From Paraconiothyrium sp. Pb-2020 (taxonomy: Eukaryota > Ascomycota > Dothideomycetes > Pleosporales > Didymosphaeriaceae), in the NCBI GenBank assembly GCA_022419385.1, contig JAJUBI010000006.1, positions 124,001-188,000 of the forward strand: 64,000 nt of DNA, written 5' to 3'. Below are positions 34,601-44,189 of this stretch, one piece after another. The notes under the pieces are model-generated. The model made no database searches. It saw nothing but the letters and a program-made list of their open reading frames with translations, and was not told where the DNA came from. Each line of letters begins with the position of its first letter. Within the stretch, counting starts at the first letter, position 1. Both the position numbers and the translations under genes were made by a program.

Positions 34601-36265
34601 CGGTGTTCCGCCCCCGACTTGACTTCACCGCCAGCATGCACGCTAGTCGAACGCGGCCGCAAGGACGAGCGCTGGACGAGGGCGCAAGCTTGAGTATCTA
34701 GACACACTGTGTACGGGACGCGAATGGTGCACGCTGGATCGCACGAGTCTAGCGGCACAGCGAGCGCGTGCACTGTAGCCCGACCCAGCCTACCCTAACG
34801 TTATATCGCCTTCGCTTCACCACCGCGTACTGCGAAATGCCCACGTTTCGTTCCCATCCCCCTGTCACCCCGTCCAAACCGCTAGCCCCGCCCAAACTTC
34901 AACACTTTGCGAAACGACGGGATTGGAAACGGCTTCTTTCTGCATGGGGTATGGCGCAGGCACAGTGGGTTGGGGCGCAGCCGGGCGAGGGCCCGATGTG
35001 CAGCATGTACGTATGTACTCGGAGGTGCGTTAGAACGTTGTGCGGAGGCGGAGATAAGGTTATAGCCGGGATGCGATTTGGATGGAAGTCGTGACTGGAT
35101 GAGGTGTGGGTTGTGCGGTGTTTGTGTTTGAGTGCGGACTGCAGAAGCTCGTTTCACGCGGTGGACGAGAGGCGTTCGTCGGCCTGTCTTAGGCTTCATC
35201 GATGCTTTGAGACTGCGGTGCAGACGCGGACTCCATTCGCGAAAGGCATTCTGTATAGTCGCTCTATAGAAGGCTGCAACTCTCAACCGTAGTCGAAATC
35301 AAGCTATGCATCGCTTTACACATACTCCGTTAGAGTAGTTCTTGTGACGACAGCACGCCTGAAGATAGCTCCGCGCCATCGTGCTGGCGTCCGGACGGTT
35401 CTCGCGGTGTCCATCGCGATCCCTGGGGTCGTGCGACGTACGCTCGTGCCGTAGATGCAAGTCAAGATCCATAGTCGAAGAACATGCCACCCGCTTATAC
35501 CTTTCCGATACCATACTGTATCGCGGTCGGGTAACAAGGTGCCCTTCGAGGTCGAGCAAAACGTTGGCGGACGTATTGCACTACTTTCGCAGGCGTGTGA
35601 TTATATAAAGCAAGCTGGCGCAGTCTGGTGGGGGGGTATCTTGTCGCTTTTCGGTGTTGGATGGACTGTAGGCAAGGCGATGCGGTGCGGGTCTGACGCT
35701 GGGTTATGGCTGGAGTGGTTTATGCCGTACCTCGTCTCGCTGGGTCCTCGTAAGAGTTCTATAAGAGGGGTTCAATCGTTGCGCCAGAGTAAGCGGCATT
35801 CGAGCTAACAGATCCCTAGGTAAGATTTATAGGACTCTTAAACAAGGCTTACTAGAGTGTAATAATAGAAAGTCTCGTCCACCCCGTGTTTCTCATACAA
35901 GGCTGTGTAGAGAACTCTGAATCCGGGTACGGCGTGGCACGTAAGATAATATGTTGGAGGTTTGAAGTGGACGATGTTGACGCGGGAGGATGAGGCGAGG
36001 ATGTGAGGGTGTATGCTGTCAAGGTGAAGGTAGAAGTGCGTGTGGTTTTGAATCCAATAGATGTATGGGTATAAGCGTCCTAGCAGTGCGTTAATTGATG
36101 GAATGATTATAGCAGTATGATATCGGCCTTAGTGGAGTGATTGTTGTGCGGCCGAGGTAAGGGAGGGGGTGTATAGGGGAGTCAGTGATCGAGAGAGTGT
36201 TACGTCTAGAATGATCTGCACAGGTTAGACGGGACTCGCAATTATACTGTTGTTCAGGCCAGTGA

Positions 36266-38534
36266 TCAGACAAGCTCAAGATCGCAGTAATATCTGGACA
36301 CACCATGCTCCTCCACTCCCGGATCACCATTCCGCGGTGACTTAGTCAGAAACATACTTCGCACTTTCCCCCAAAGCTCCCCTTTCTGCACGCCGTGCAC
36401 ATATGTAGGCCCGATCAGCCTGCATCTGCTGCTTCCCTCGCTAGTTGGCCGCACAGCCATGGGACAGAACATGCCGCCTATCAGCACTATGAGATCGCCA
36501 TCACGTATCGTGCTCGTGCCCGCGCCGAAGTATCCTCCATCCGTACGGAAGAAGGTGTCGCCACGATTGGCTGTAAGCAGCGACTCGCAGATCCCGGGTA
36601 ACACCGTGCTTAGCGTCAACAGAATCTTATATCCATCGCTGTTGCCATCCAGCTTCGTGAAATCCAACGGAAGACCGAACTTCTTCGAAAGGAGCGTATC
36701 ATCTGACGCGTTCTCTAGGAGTGGTTTTAGACAAGCCATGTTAAACGACCTGTCATCGTCGTCATTCGCAAGAAGCAACGACCACCAGGTTCTAGCATCG
36801 CATTCGAATGAGTCTTCGTACAGATCAGCCAGTACGTCGTCCGGAACCGTGTCCATGGAATCGATCACGACGCTCATGACTCGTTCCGCCAGCCCCTCCG
36901 CGCTTGTCGACACGTTCTGTCTGACCTGTTTATGCACGTTCATCTCACCGCGGTGCGCACCGATAGTCGCGAAGAAGGCTTCGCGCATGCTGTGTCCCAT
37001 CTGCAAGCATCCATAGGGCAGCTTTTTCGCGATCCTGATCCAGTCCTGAAACGCAATGATCGTCTTCGCAGGGTCGTTTTGAAGTGTTTCCCAGACGATG
37101 TCGTCTCCGACTTGCATTATGCGATTCGGGTGCCATGTCGTGTGGGTGGATGCTTCTGCGACACGGTCGATGACCACGGCTGGCATGCACAAGCGCAAGT
37201 TGTCAGGAGAGAGTTTAAAGTCTGAGGGCATCTCGTTCTTGTGGGCGCTGTTCTTGTGGTCGACGACGAGCCATGGAGGGACCGAGTCATTGTAGTCTGG
37301 CACCCATGAAGGAAGCGGGTGCGGATCTGAATGCGTCGCTTCTCGGCCTGTGGCAAGGAGCAGGAGTTGAATTGCGCCCATTGACTGCGGGATCTTTTGG
37401 AGGAATTTCACAGTCGCTGTGTGGTAGATCTCGTTGCGTGTGCGCGTGTAGTCCGCAGGGGGTAGCTCAAGCCCGACGCGCCTGCACATGGCGTGTATAG
37501 CAAAGATCCTATCTTTGGGCTCAAAGGCTCCGCACTTGCGTACATCACGCAGTGTCTCCGTGATGCTGAAGTCGTTGTCATATCCCGAGGGTATGAAATT
37601 GGTGAAGTTGCGTTTGAGCGTTATGCGTGCGCGGAAGTGTAAGGAAAACCGCTCCTTGTGTTCGAGGAGGACGGGAATGTTATGGTATTCATACATTGCG
37701 CCGGCGAACGCGTAGTCGGCCAGAGTGAATAGGCTACCTATGAGCATCTTTCGACGGCCACAGCGAAGCACTGCCCATGGTGAGAAGCAGGCTTCTTGGA
37801 GGGTCCAAACGCGCGTGAACCAGGACCGCGAGATGATATCAAAAATCAGAGCAGGCCTCGCTACAGAGCTCGTTAGCGGTTGCATTCGATTATGTATGTT
37901 GCTGGTGTATTACCTTGTAACTCGAGAGCCATAGACATGTCGGCAATTTGCCTGCGTCTTCCGCTCATGAACGGGTTCCACGCTCGCTTTGCCATTTGCC
38001 GGACAATTTCGAACATCCTCTCGCTCTCCTCCGTGGGAGGCCCGAGCCATATCAACACTTGGGCTGCCTTCGCATATACCAGGTGCATCAGCTCGATCTG
38101 GGCGCATTTTTCTACATTGTCCTTCTGATTGATGCATATCGAGTCAATCCACAATCGCCTGTTGCTCGTCGCCTCCAGAAACTTTGGGTTCCGAAAATCA
38201 TGCAGGATATTGAAGCAATTTTTGGTGATTGCGAGACGTCTGCCATCGATGGTGATGTAGTGATCAGGCTGTTGACCGTCCCTGGGCATGCTGTTCAATG
38301 GAGTTCTTCATAAGAGCTTCCGTTGCAAGCAACTTACCATGTATAAGACACAGCCTCGTAAGTTGGTTTCGCTTTCCCTAGATCCCGCTCTACTAGTTCA
38401 CCTACCAATGGATCATTCGGGTTCTTTGACTTGAGAATCCGTAGGATTCTAATGTTCTTAGGGCCAGTGAGAGGCGAGTACACATAGTCATCCCGCGGCG
38501 CGAATGCCATGGAGAAACGTTGCTCGACAACCAT
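36266..38534 (-). CDS. Heterokaryon incompatibility (HET) domain protein
   Basis: The model is complement(36266..37860, 37914..38281, 38338..38534), 719 aa. The HET domain spans roughly residues 45-230 with its three blocks: 'TYEAVSYTW' at the first splice site, 'LWIDSICINQKDNVEKCAQI' and 'SRSWFTRVWTLQEACFSPW' just after the second intron. A long C-terminal region of unknown structure follows. It is typical of HET proteins and ends in the usual 'GDLIVLIGGMFCPMAVRP' beta-rich segment. HET domains trigger regulated cell death when incompatible fungal cells fuse. Intron 1 is 54 bp and its acceptor is the least certain point: it gives 'YTW-DGQQPDHYITIDG'. Intron 2 is 53 bp. The gene is intact, unlike its neighbours on the 5' side. 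Confidence 0.88.
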
Positions 38535-38720
38535 ATGCTGTCCATGGTCAGGCTTTTATCGGGAGTGCAGCCTTGGACCTGTTCAGATAGTGGATGTTTA
38601 TACGAACTCGCCAAGGTGCGGCTGAGATGCGTAGCCGAGTAGTGGCACGCGCATGTGCCATCGGATCAAGAGAGAGCGAATCTTCCGTTCGCTGATTGGC
38701 TAAATATTGCTAGAAATACC

Positions 38721-38808
38721 CATTCGGTGGTGTCGATCGTCAAATTGGGACTCCAAGCTGTCGTAAAACGTGCGCCAGAAAGTCGGCCAATTGGAGCGTA
38801 GATATATC
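38721..38808 (+). repeat. ~88 bp direct repeat, copy 1
   Basis: From CATTCGGTGGTGTC through GGAGCG plus about 10 diverged bases. It matches 40907-40996 in the same orientation with roughly one mismatch per eight bases, including the perfect block CAAGCTGTCGTAAAACGTGC. It lies about 190 bp upstream of the HET start codon and directly abuts the methyltransferase stop codon. Confidence 0.85.
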
Positions 38809-38812
38809 ACGC

Positions 38813-39704
38813 TCAACCCTCCTTCCGGCCAGTAATAACGTGGAAGCGCCACGTATTTCCCGTTTCAGTCATCTCCTTAACAACGGCTTCCTTGAGCGAA
38901 GCAAACTCCTCCGGCGAATACCAGTAACCCGGGATCTCTACCGCAGGTAGTTGTCAGTGTACGAAATTGAAATCAATAAAAATAGACAATGCGATGAGCT
39001 TTGGGTACGTACTTGATCCGATCATGGCAAAGTTGTCTATCATGTTAACGAGGTTGGCTGTGGTATTCTGCCCGTCGGACTCTGTAGCCGCCAACCTGCC
39101 CATGGGGAAGGAGAGTATCTCCTCCTTGACGTCAAGCGCACCGGCTGCCTTGACCCATTCTGCCACATCGGGTCCGGGGGCTGGATTCATATTGGCATCT
39201 GTGAAGCCTCGTTGTATGTAGCTCATCATTCTGCTCATGCCGGGGTGCGCATCGCCGCCGTCGTAACCGAGCAGATTTGCATCGACTAGCTGGATATAAC
39301 CCCCCGGCTTCACTAGTTTGAAGAGACGGGATACGATGTCTTTGTCTTTCGCTGGCGAGAACATCGCGAGGCAGTATCTATCTTTGGTGCACAAGATCGA
39401 ATGCTCCTTGATCTTCCTCGGGCCACTCCTCTAGCACCGACTGCATCTTGAAGGAGATGGACAGAGGGAGGCCTTTCAATTGCTCGAAGTGCTTGGGTAA
39501 AATGTCTGTCCCCACAAATGTGGCCTTAGGGTAATGTTTCGCGACGTTGGCCATCCAGAGGCCGTCACCTGTGGCCGAGTCGAGCACGCGAACAGGCTCA
39601 TCCTGCGACAGAGGTACGCGTAGTAGTTGTCCATTCATGGCTCCCTTATGGAGCTCGTGCTGCGTTCTGAGACGATCGTACTCGTTCTCCTGGCGAACAG
39701 CCAT
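38813..39704 (-). pseudogene. SAM-dependent methyltransferase, GliN/GtmA-like, broken by a 4-bp duplication
   Basis: Exons are complement(38813..38937, 39013..39704). The start is taken at the first ATG of the conserved part (39704). An earlier start behind an unseen intron is possible, because the frame stays open to about 39950 without another ATG. Motif I is 'VRVLDSATGDGLWMANVAKH', followed by 'ATFVGTDILPKHF', 'GAFDLVHQR' and 'VKPGGYIQLVDANLLG'. This order and wording resemble the N- and S-methyltransferases of gliotoxin-type metabolism. At 39375-39382 the sequence TATCTATC is a tandem 4-bp duplication inside 'VHQR/YCLAMF'. It shifts the frame and creates an immediate stop, and the same protein continues in the new frame to a normal end after a good 75-bp intron. 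As read, the product is truncated to roughly half the protein. A sequencing error is possible but a 4-bp duplication is not a typical one. Confidence 0.75.
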
Positions 39705-40229
39705 GCCCGCATATAGGGGCGCTCGGACAGGATCCGATCCATCCTGTTTCACGGAACTCGAAATAGTAGGTATCGTAGGGTAGCGGTGGATATTACCGAA
39801 GATTTGAATTGATAACGCTGCTCGAAGCCCGAGGAGTGACTGAGGAAACAGCAGGCCAGAATAAGCGCGAATACGATATGTGAGACAGTAATATAATATG
39901 CGTATATGAAAAGGTAGTAAGGTGGCGTAGCCAATACACGGGCCATGCACGCTTGCGGCGCTGCTTTCACATTGCAGGCGGACTACTAGGTAGAGACCAG
40001 TCAGCCCCCGGCGGCGCTTCCACCTCCCATCAAAGAAGGATTCTAATTCCCCGAGACTCTCTCAGAATCACACATTTTACCAAAGGTGGTGGAGGGTAAG
40101 AAGAAAATAAGACGTCGAAATCTTTCCTTCCAGCTTCGCAGCAACATCTCAGGATAGCGCCGCAAGTGCCCATCAACAGCTTATAGCAGCCTCTCTGCTG
40201 CGCCACGCCCGCTAGCATGCCGTGCATCC
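39705..40229. other. Intergenic or decayed DNA between two gene remnants
   Basis: About 525 bp. Part of it (39705-39950) is open in the methyltransferase frame without an ATG and may hold a lost 5' exon. The rest has no recognisable content. Confidence 0.4.
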
Positions 40230-40922
40230 AGACTTTAACCTTCACGGGTTCTTGCCTACGGGCTACAGATAATCCGTACGCATTAGACATGCGGCGGTTC
40301 GGTGTCCACTACTCTTGCACTAACTTTAGGCTTGGTAATTCACCGCCTAAAACAAGCCTTCTTACTCGTGGTATCAAGGAAGAATCAGGGATTGTTGCCA
40401 GAAGTGAGGGTGTGCAAGGTAAGATTGTGCACTCTTGCAAGTCGCTATGAAAACGGCTTGGGTCTGAAATGAAGAGATGGCCCTCTTGCAGAGCGTGCTG
40501 GATATCACCCCAGTACAAGCTACATCGTCAGTTGATGCATTAAAAACGTTGGTATGCGGACTGCTCACCATCAAACGCGATTGAAAAAATCAGAAGTACC
40601 TTGTCCGTTCTCCCCGCCCTAGATTGAAGGGCTTGTCCGGGTCGCCCTGAGCTACGTAGTGCTCCAGGATTTTACGTGCAACGCATACACCTTTGGGAGC
40701 GCCTGAGCTACCAGGTGTGAAAATTATCTTTGCCAAGTCATCAGGGTGGTTGTTTTCCGTCTCGATCTCTCTTTCTAAAAGAGTTTCTTCGCCGCGTTGC
40801 AGACAGATCTCGAGTTCTTCTCTAGTAATGAGACCGGGATGATCAACGCGAAAATCCTCGGTGGAAATCAGATAGGACGAGTTCACGGCTTCCAGTACTT
40901 GAGTCACATTCGGTGGTGTCAT
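40230..40922 (-). pseudogene. Adenylation (AMP-binding) domain remnant of an NRPS or NRPS-like enzyme
   Basis: Read right to left, the fragment starts mid-domain. It carries the A3 phosphate-binding motif as 'KIIFTPGSSGAPKGV' (about 40700), where the canonical motif has T-G-S/T-T-G-x-P-K-G. The frame breaks around 40595-40620. In the next frame comes an 'IFSIAFDACTG'-type stretch that still contains a spliceable 49-bp intron (40520..40568, GTGAGC...TAG). A second frame change near 40470 leads to 'CTPSLLATIPDSSLIPRVRR' and 'LVLGGELPSLKLVQEW', the usual A4-A5 region. A final 'NAYG' remnant lies near 40260. Several frameshifts, the missing N-terminal half and the missing C-terminus show it is dead. 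Family assignment rests on motif order. The substrate cannot be known. Confidence 0.75.
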
Positions 40923-40996
40923 TCGTCAGATTGGGACTACAAGCTGTCGTAAAACGTGCCCCAGAGAGATTCGGCCAATAGGAGCGCACATGTATC
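40907..40996 (+). repeat. ~90 bp direct repeat, copy 2
   Basis: Matches 38721-38808. It overlaps the first codons of the adenylation remnant and extends upstream of it, so the remnant's 5' end coincides with a repeat boundary. Confidence 0.85.
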
Positions 40997-41161
40997 GTTT
41001 ACTAGGGACACTGTGGGTTGAAAAAGCATAAACTGTGCGAAGGGATTATGGTAAGAGCCAAAGAAACATCATTAGTCGACCCTTGCACGACAGAAACCCT
41101 AGCATCATCATCCACCACTCCAGACCATCCTTGATACATATTCACCGACCTACACGCTTCC

Positions 41162-42499
41162 TCAAAGCCCATTATCCTCCAAGAACTTTGTAATCACACC
41201 AAACGCACCCGTAGCATTCTTGTGGAAGTTGATATGGTGGCTCGCCCCCTTCACCAGACTCAACTGCAGCGGTTTTGCATTCTTATACAACTCTCTTGCT
41301 GGGCTCTCAAACACACCTGGACAATATCCATCGCACACGATGTAATCCAATTCTCCCGTCAAATGCAGCGCCGGCTTATCCCACTTCTCGGCACTAATTC
41401 CCGCCGGTCCCGCAAAAGTGAGGAACTCGCCCAGCGTGTATGGTTCCTTGGCGCTCTCGGTAAAGGTTGCGACATCCTCTTCGAACGCAGGAGCCTTGAA
41501 GTAGTTCATCACGAGGTCGTAGACGGATGGCCAAGTGACGTAGCCGGTGTCGAGGGCGCCGTAGAGGGCGGGGTTTTCTTCGCGAGCAATGCGTGGGACG
41601 AAGGAACGGAGGAGACCGTTGCCATTGATGGCCGTAGCGCTGGTGTTCATGCTGAAGCCGGTGAGGATGACGGCGTCGGCGATAGAGGGCGTGTCGGCGA
41701 TGGCGGCGTGCGTGGTGTAAGAGCCGAAAGAGAATCCCATGACAGCGATTTTCGACGCTTTTATCTTGCCAGTGTACTTCCCAGCTCTGATGAGAGTGGC
41801 CAGCTGCTGGAGGACGGCTTTTGCGGTGTTGAGCTGGGCTTCGAAGCCATTTATCCTGAACACATGCGGTCAGCAGCTTAGCATGATTTGCTTGCTAAGA
41901 TAGGGGATATACCTTGAAGAAGCACCGCAGCCGAGACGGTCGTAGAAAAAGACGCTGTATCCGCAATCGAGTGCGTGCTGCACGAAGTTGTATTCTTCGG
42001 GTTTGTAGGGCGAGTTCCAATGCGCTCTTCCAGGCCCGATGCCATGTGTAGCCAGAATGACGGTCTTTTCTTTCCCGTTCGGCTTCCTCGGTGTGCAGAA
42101 ACTCGCAGCAATTTGATACGAGCCCTTGAAACTCTTCTTTGCGCCGAGAGGAAACAGATTGCCTTTACGTGCACTAGCGGTTATATCGATGAGGGCATCT
42201 TGGAGCTCAAATGGCTTTTTCCACTTAGTGCCGTTGAAGTCCTGGCCTTCGTAGTCGATGGAGACGGGTACATAGAAGTCTGTGCATTCTCCGTTGGGTG
42301 GATAGTACGTTGGTGTCCCGAGCTCGATTGGTAAGTGAGAGAGTTTCTCTGTGCTCGGAGTAACTCACAGCGCGTTGAAATAGTTCCTAAAAGTAAGGTT
42401 GGTAGACCGAGCCGTCCCGTAAGACTCACAGCGGACTGTAGAGTTGAGCATGCAGATGAGGGTACCCACCACCTGCAGGTTCCATTTCTTAATTACCAT
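41162..42499 (-). CDS. Alpha/beta hydrolase, secreted-type; N-terminal exon(s) unresolved
   Basis: The core exons are complement(41162..41855, 41913..42322), joined by a 57-bp intron that restores 'DRLGCGASSR-INGFEAQL'. The fold is clear: an oxyanion/strand region 'TVILATHGIGPGRAHW', the nucleophile elbow 'IAVMGFSFGSYTTH' (Gly-x-Ser-x-Gly type, with Ser), an acid region near 'HLTGELDYIVCDG' and the catalytic His in 'VKGASHHINFHKNATG'. Upstream, the first ATG at 42499 opens a signal-peptide-like frame ('KKWNLQVVGTLICMLN'). However, no combination of the visible donors (42431, 42377 region) and the acceptor before 42322 joins it in frame without a stop. Either an unusual splice is used or the 5' end is damaged, as in the two neighbouring remnants. 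Substrate unknown. Confidence 0.65.
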
Positions 42500-43393
42500 G
42501 TTTCCTGGTTTAGGTATCCAAGGAGGTAGAACAAGGGTGCCCAAGAAGGTATCACTGAAATTATGAATTATTGGAACAGGGTCACTGGAAAAGGAGCTTA
42601 GATAGATATGTACCTAAACGGCACGATAAGAGGCAGAGAACGAAGTCGGCTGTAAAATGTTACGAGCAAGGAGAGAGTGAGAAAGAGCTGGCGTATGTGT
42701 GTAAGAAGTGCAGGTTGCTTTATGCCTTTATACAACTCTTCGCACACAATGCTAATCCAGACGGTCCCATGGTGCGAGACTTGGAAATAACCTCTAAAGA
42801 CATTCTGGTTCGAGTTTCAGCTCTGCAGTATCGTGCCGTGTCTTGAAGTTGAAGGGCACAACATCAACAGGGGCATCGGTAAGTTCGAATTTATCAGCTT
42901 AGACTCAAGACTAGGGTTTGGTACGATGTGCCAAGGTGTCAAAGTGATAAAGAAGTGGCCAGATGGTGATGGAAATAGCTCATATACAGAGCCCAACTTC
43001 CGTAAAAGTATACAAGGTCCGCGCCGGCGTCGTGATTGAAGCTGAAGCGCAGTCGACCAACGAACAAATAGCAACTGATGTTGGACAGCAGTAAAAATAA
43101 GCACGACCGTTTGTAGGCTCATACGCGCTGAGTCTACTTCTGTTATGTGATTTGCTGCTGACATCGACCTCAGCCCCAGTACCAGGTCGCTGGATATAAC
43201 TGCTTTGGGAAATTTTCAGCTTGGCATCTGATGTTGAAGATCTCTATTTCTCTTGGAATAGCTCGACTAGTACTTTGTTTGCAAGTGTGCATTGACCCTC
43301 GTCTATAGTCCAAGTGATTGTCGACACGGCATCATGTAGTACTTCCTGAAAGTCCGGCGGAATGCACCCAAAGCTCTTCGGCTCATCATACCC
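42500..43393. other. Intergenic
   Basis: About 890 bp including the hydrolase promoter. No convincing open frame on either strand. Confidence 0.5.
42726..42732 (-). promoter_or_regulatory. Candidate TATA box for the hydrolase gene
   Basis: TATAAAG on the minus strand, followed downstream by a CT-rich stretch. It is about 230 bp before the ATG at 42499. Confidence 0.35.
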
Positions 43394-43867
43394 TTAGAAT
43401 TTCCTCATAACATCGTTGACAAGATCAGCACCAAAAGTTGCTCCCGCGCCATACACTGCCGCATTGCCAAACTTGTGAGCGAGCTTCGATGCCCATTCAT
43501 GATGCTAACATTGAATCAACCCCTTCATTCCCACCTCTCTCAGAAGGAATACTTACCTTAGGGTTTTGCGGATGCGCAGGGTTATTCGGATCTTGCGCCT
43601 GCTGCGCGATCAAAGCTGGGTTGAACTGCTGGTTGCCATTGACGTAGCGAGGGTCGATATACTGCGCTGCTTGGCCGTCGGGTCGCTAGTTGCCATCAGC
43701 AAGCTATACATTTGAGAATTTGGGAGATGTCAGGGAAGACATACAGGTAGCTGAGCTTGTATCGATTGTTGCTGTGGAGGTGCGAGTACGCCTTGCGAAG
43801 CAAGATATTGTAGCTCGTTCTGAATGGCGTTGACGGAGCGAGTAACTCCTGCTTGGTCGTAGCCCAT
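43394..43867 (-). CDS. Small conserved fungal protein, 120 aa, three exons
   Basis: The model is complement(43394..43504, 43557..43685, 43745..43867). All three exons are multiples of three with phase-0 introns of 59 and 52 bp. It starts 'MGYDQAGVTRSVNAIQNELQ' and ends 'GAGATFGADLVNDVMRKF'. The middle is Gln/Asn/Pro-rich ('YVNGNQQFNPALIAQQAQDP'), followed by 'HHEWASKLAHKFGNAAVYGA'. The last part is a small amphipathic/hydrophobic helix with Gly-Ala repeats that could associate with membranes. I recall similar small proteins in filamentous ascomycetes but know no function. The coding frames are too short to stand out individually. The clean assembly, with good splice sites and a normal stop, is the evidence. 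Confidence 0.78.
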
Positions 43868-44189
43868 GGTTGCTAGGATTGTTGATGATTTGAGAGTAGG
43901 AAGAGGATTAAGCTTTATTTAAGCCTCGAGGATACTTGGCGATGAAGTGGAGGAAATATGGAAGTAGACTTGGAAGTGGTTGAAGTGCGGTTACGTCATT
44001 GTTGGTTGGAGGCTGCGCTAGTCAACATATTAGTTGAAGGACATCCGCTCATGGTGTAGTTTCGAGATGCAAAGTCATTGAAACTCGAACATGCATTCGA
44101 TCACGAAGTTCTCGGAGTATTCCCTTGTCAATCATGCGATCTCCTCCATGTTCGACCGACCTCATGCATTGTGCTAGACAGTTCTCTGC
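43868..44189. other. Intergenic
   Basis: About 320 bp, no gene or notable motif seen. Confidence 0.5.

Larger units (their letters stand above)
24886..36265. other. 11.4 kb interval without a supportable gene
   Basis: Between the bZIP start and the HET gene's 3' end I find no protein family, tRNA, rRNA or transposase on either strand. The longest open frames (for example 33690-34385 + and 33725-34213 +) overlap each other in several frames and have chance-like compositions rich in Arg, Ser, Pro, His and Cys. The sequence is not AT-rich, so it is not a typical heavily RIP-mutated block. 24.9-26.2 kb is notably GC-rich. Two hairpin-forming sites near 31.45 and 31.65 kb are listed separately. 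It could be an extended upstream regulatory region with a non-coding transcript, or very old decayed DNA. Neither is proven. Confidence 0.5.

Noticed and set aside
33690..34701. Cluster of 160-230-codon frames in the desert
   Set aside because: Three plus-strand frames are open simultaneously with similar low-complexity compositions, typical of non-coding GC-rich sequence.
42817..43164. 115-codon minus-strand frame
   Set aside because: It overlaps other frames on the opposite strand and has no coding signal or family resemblance.
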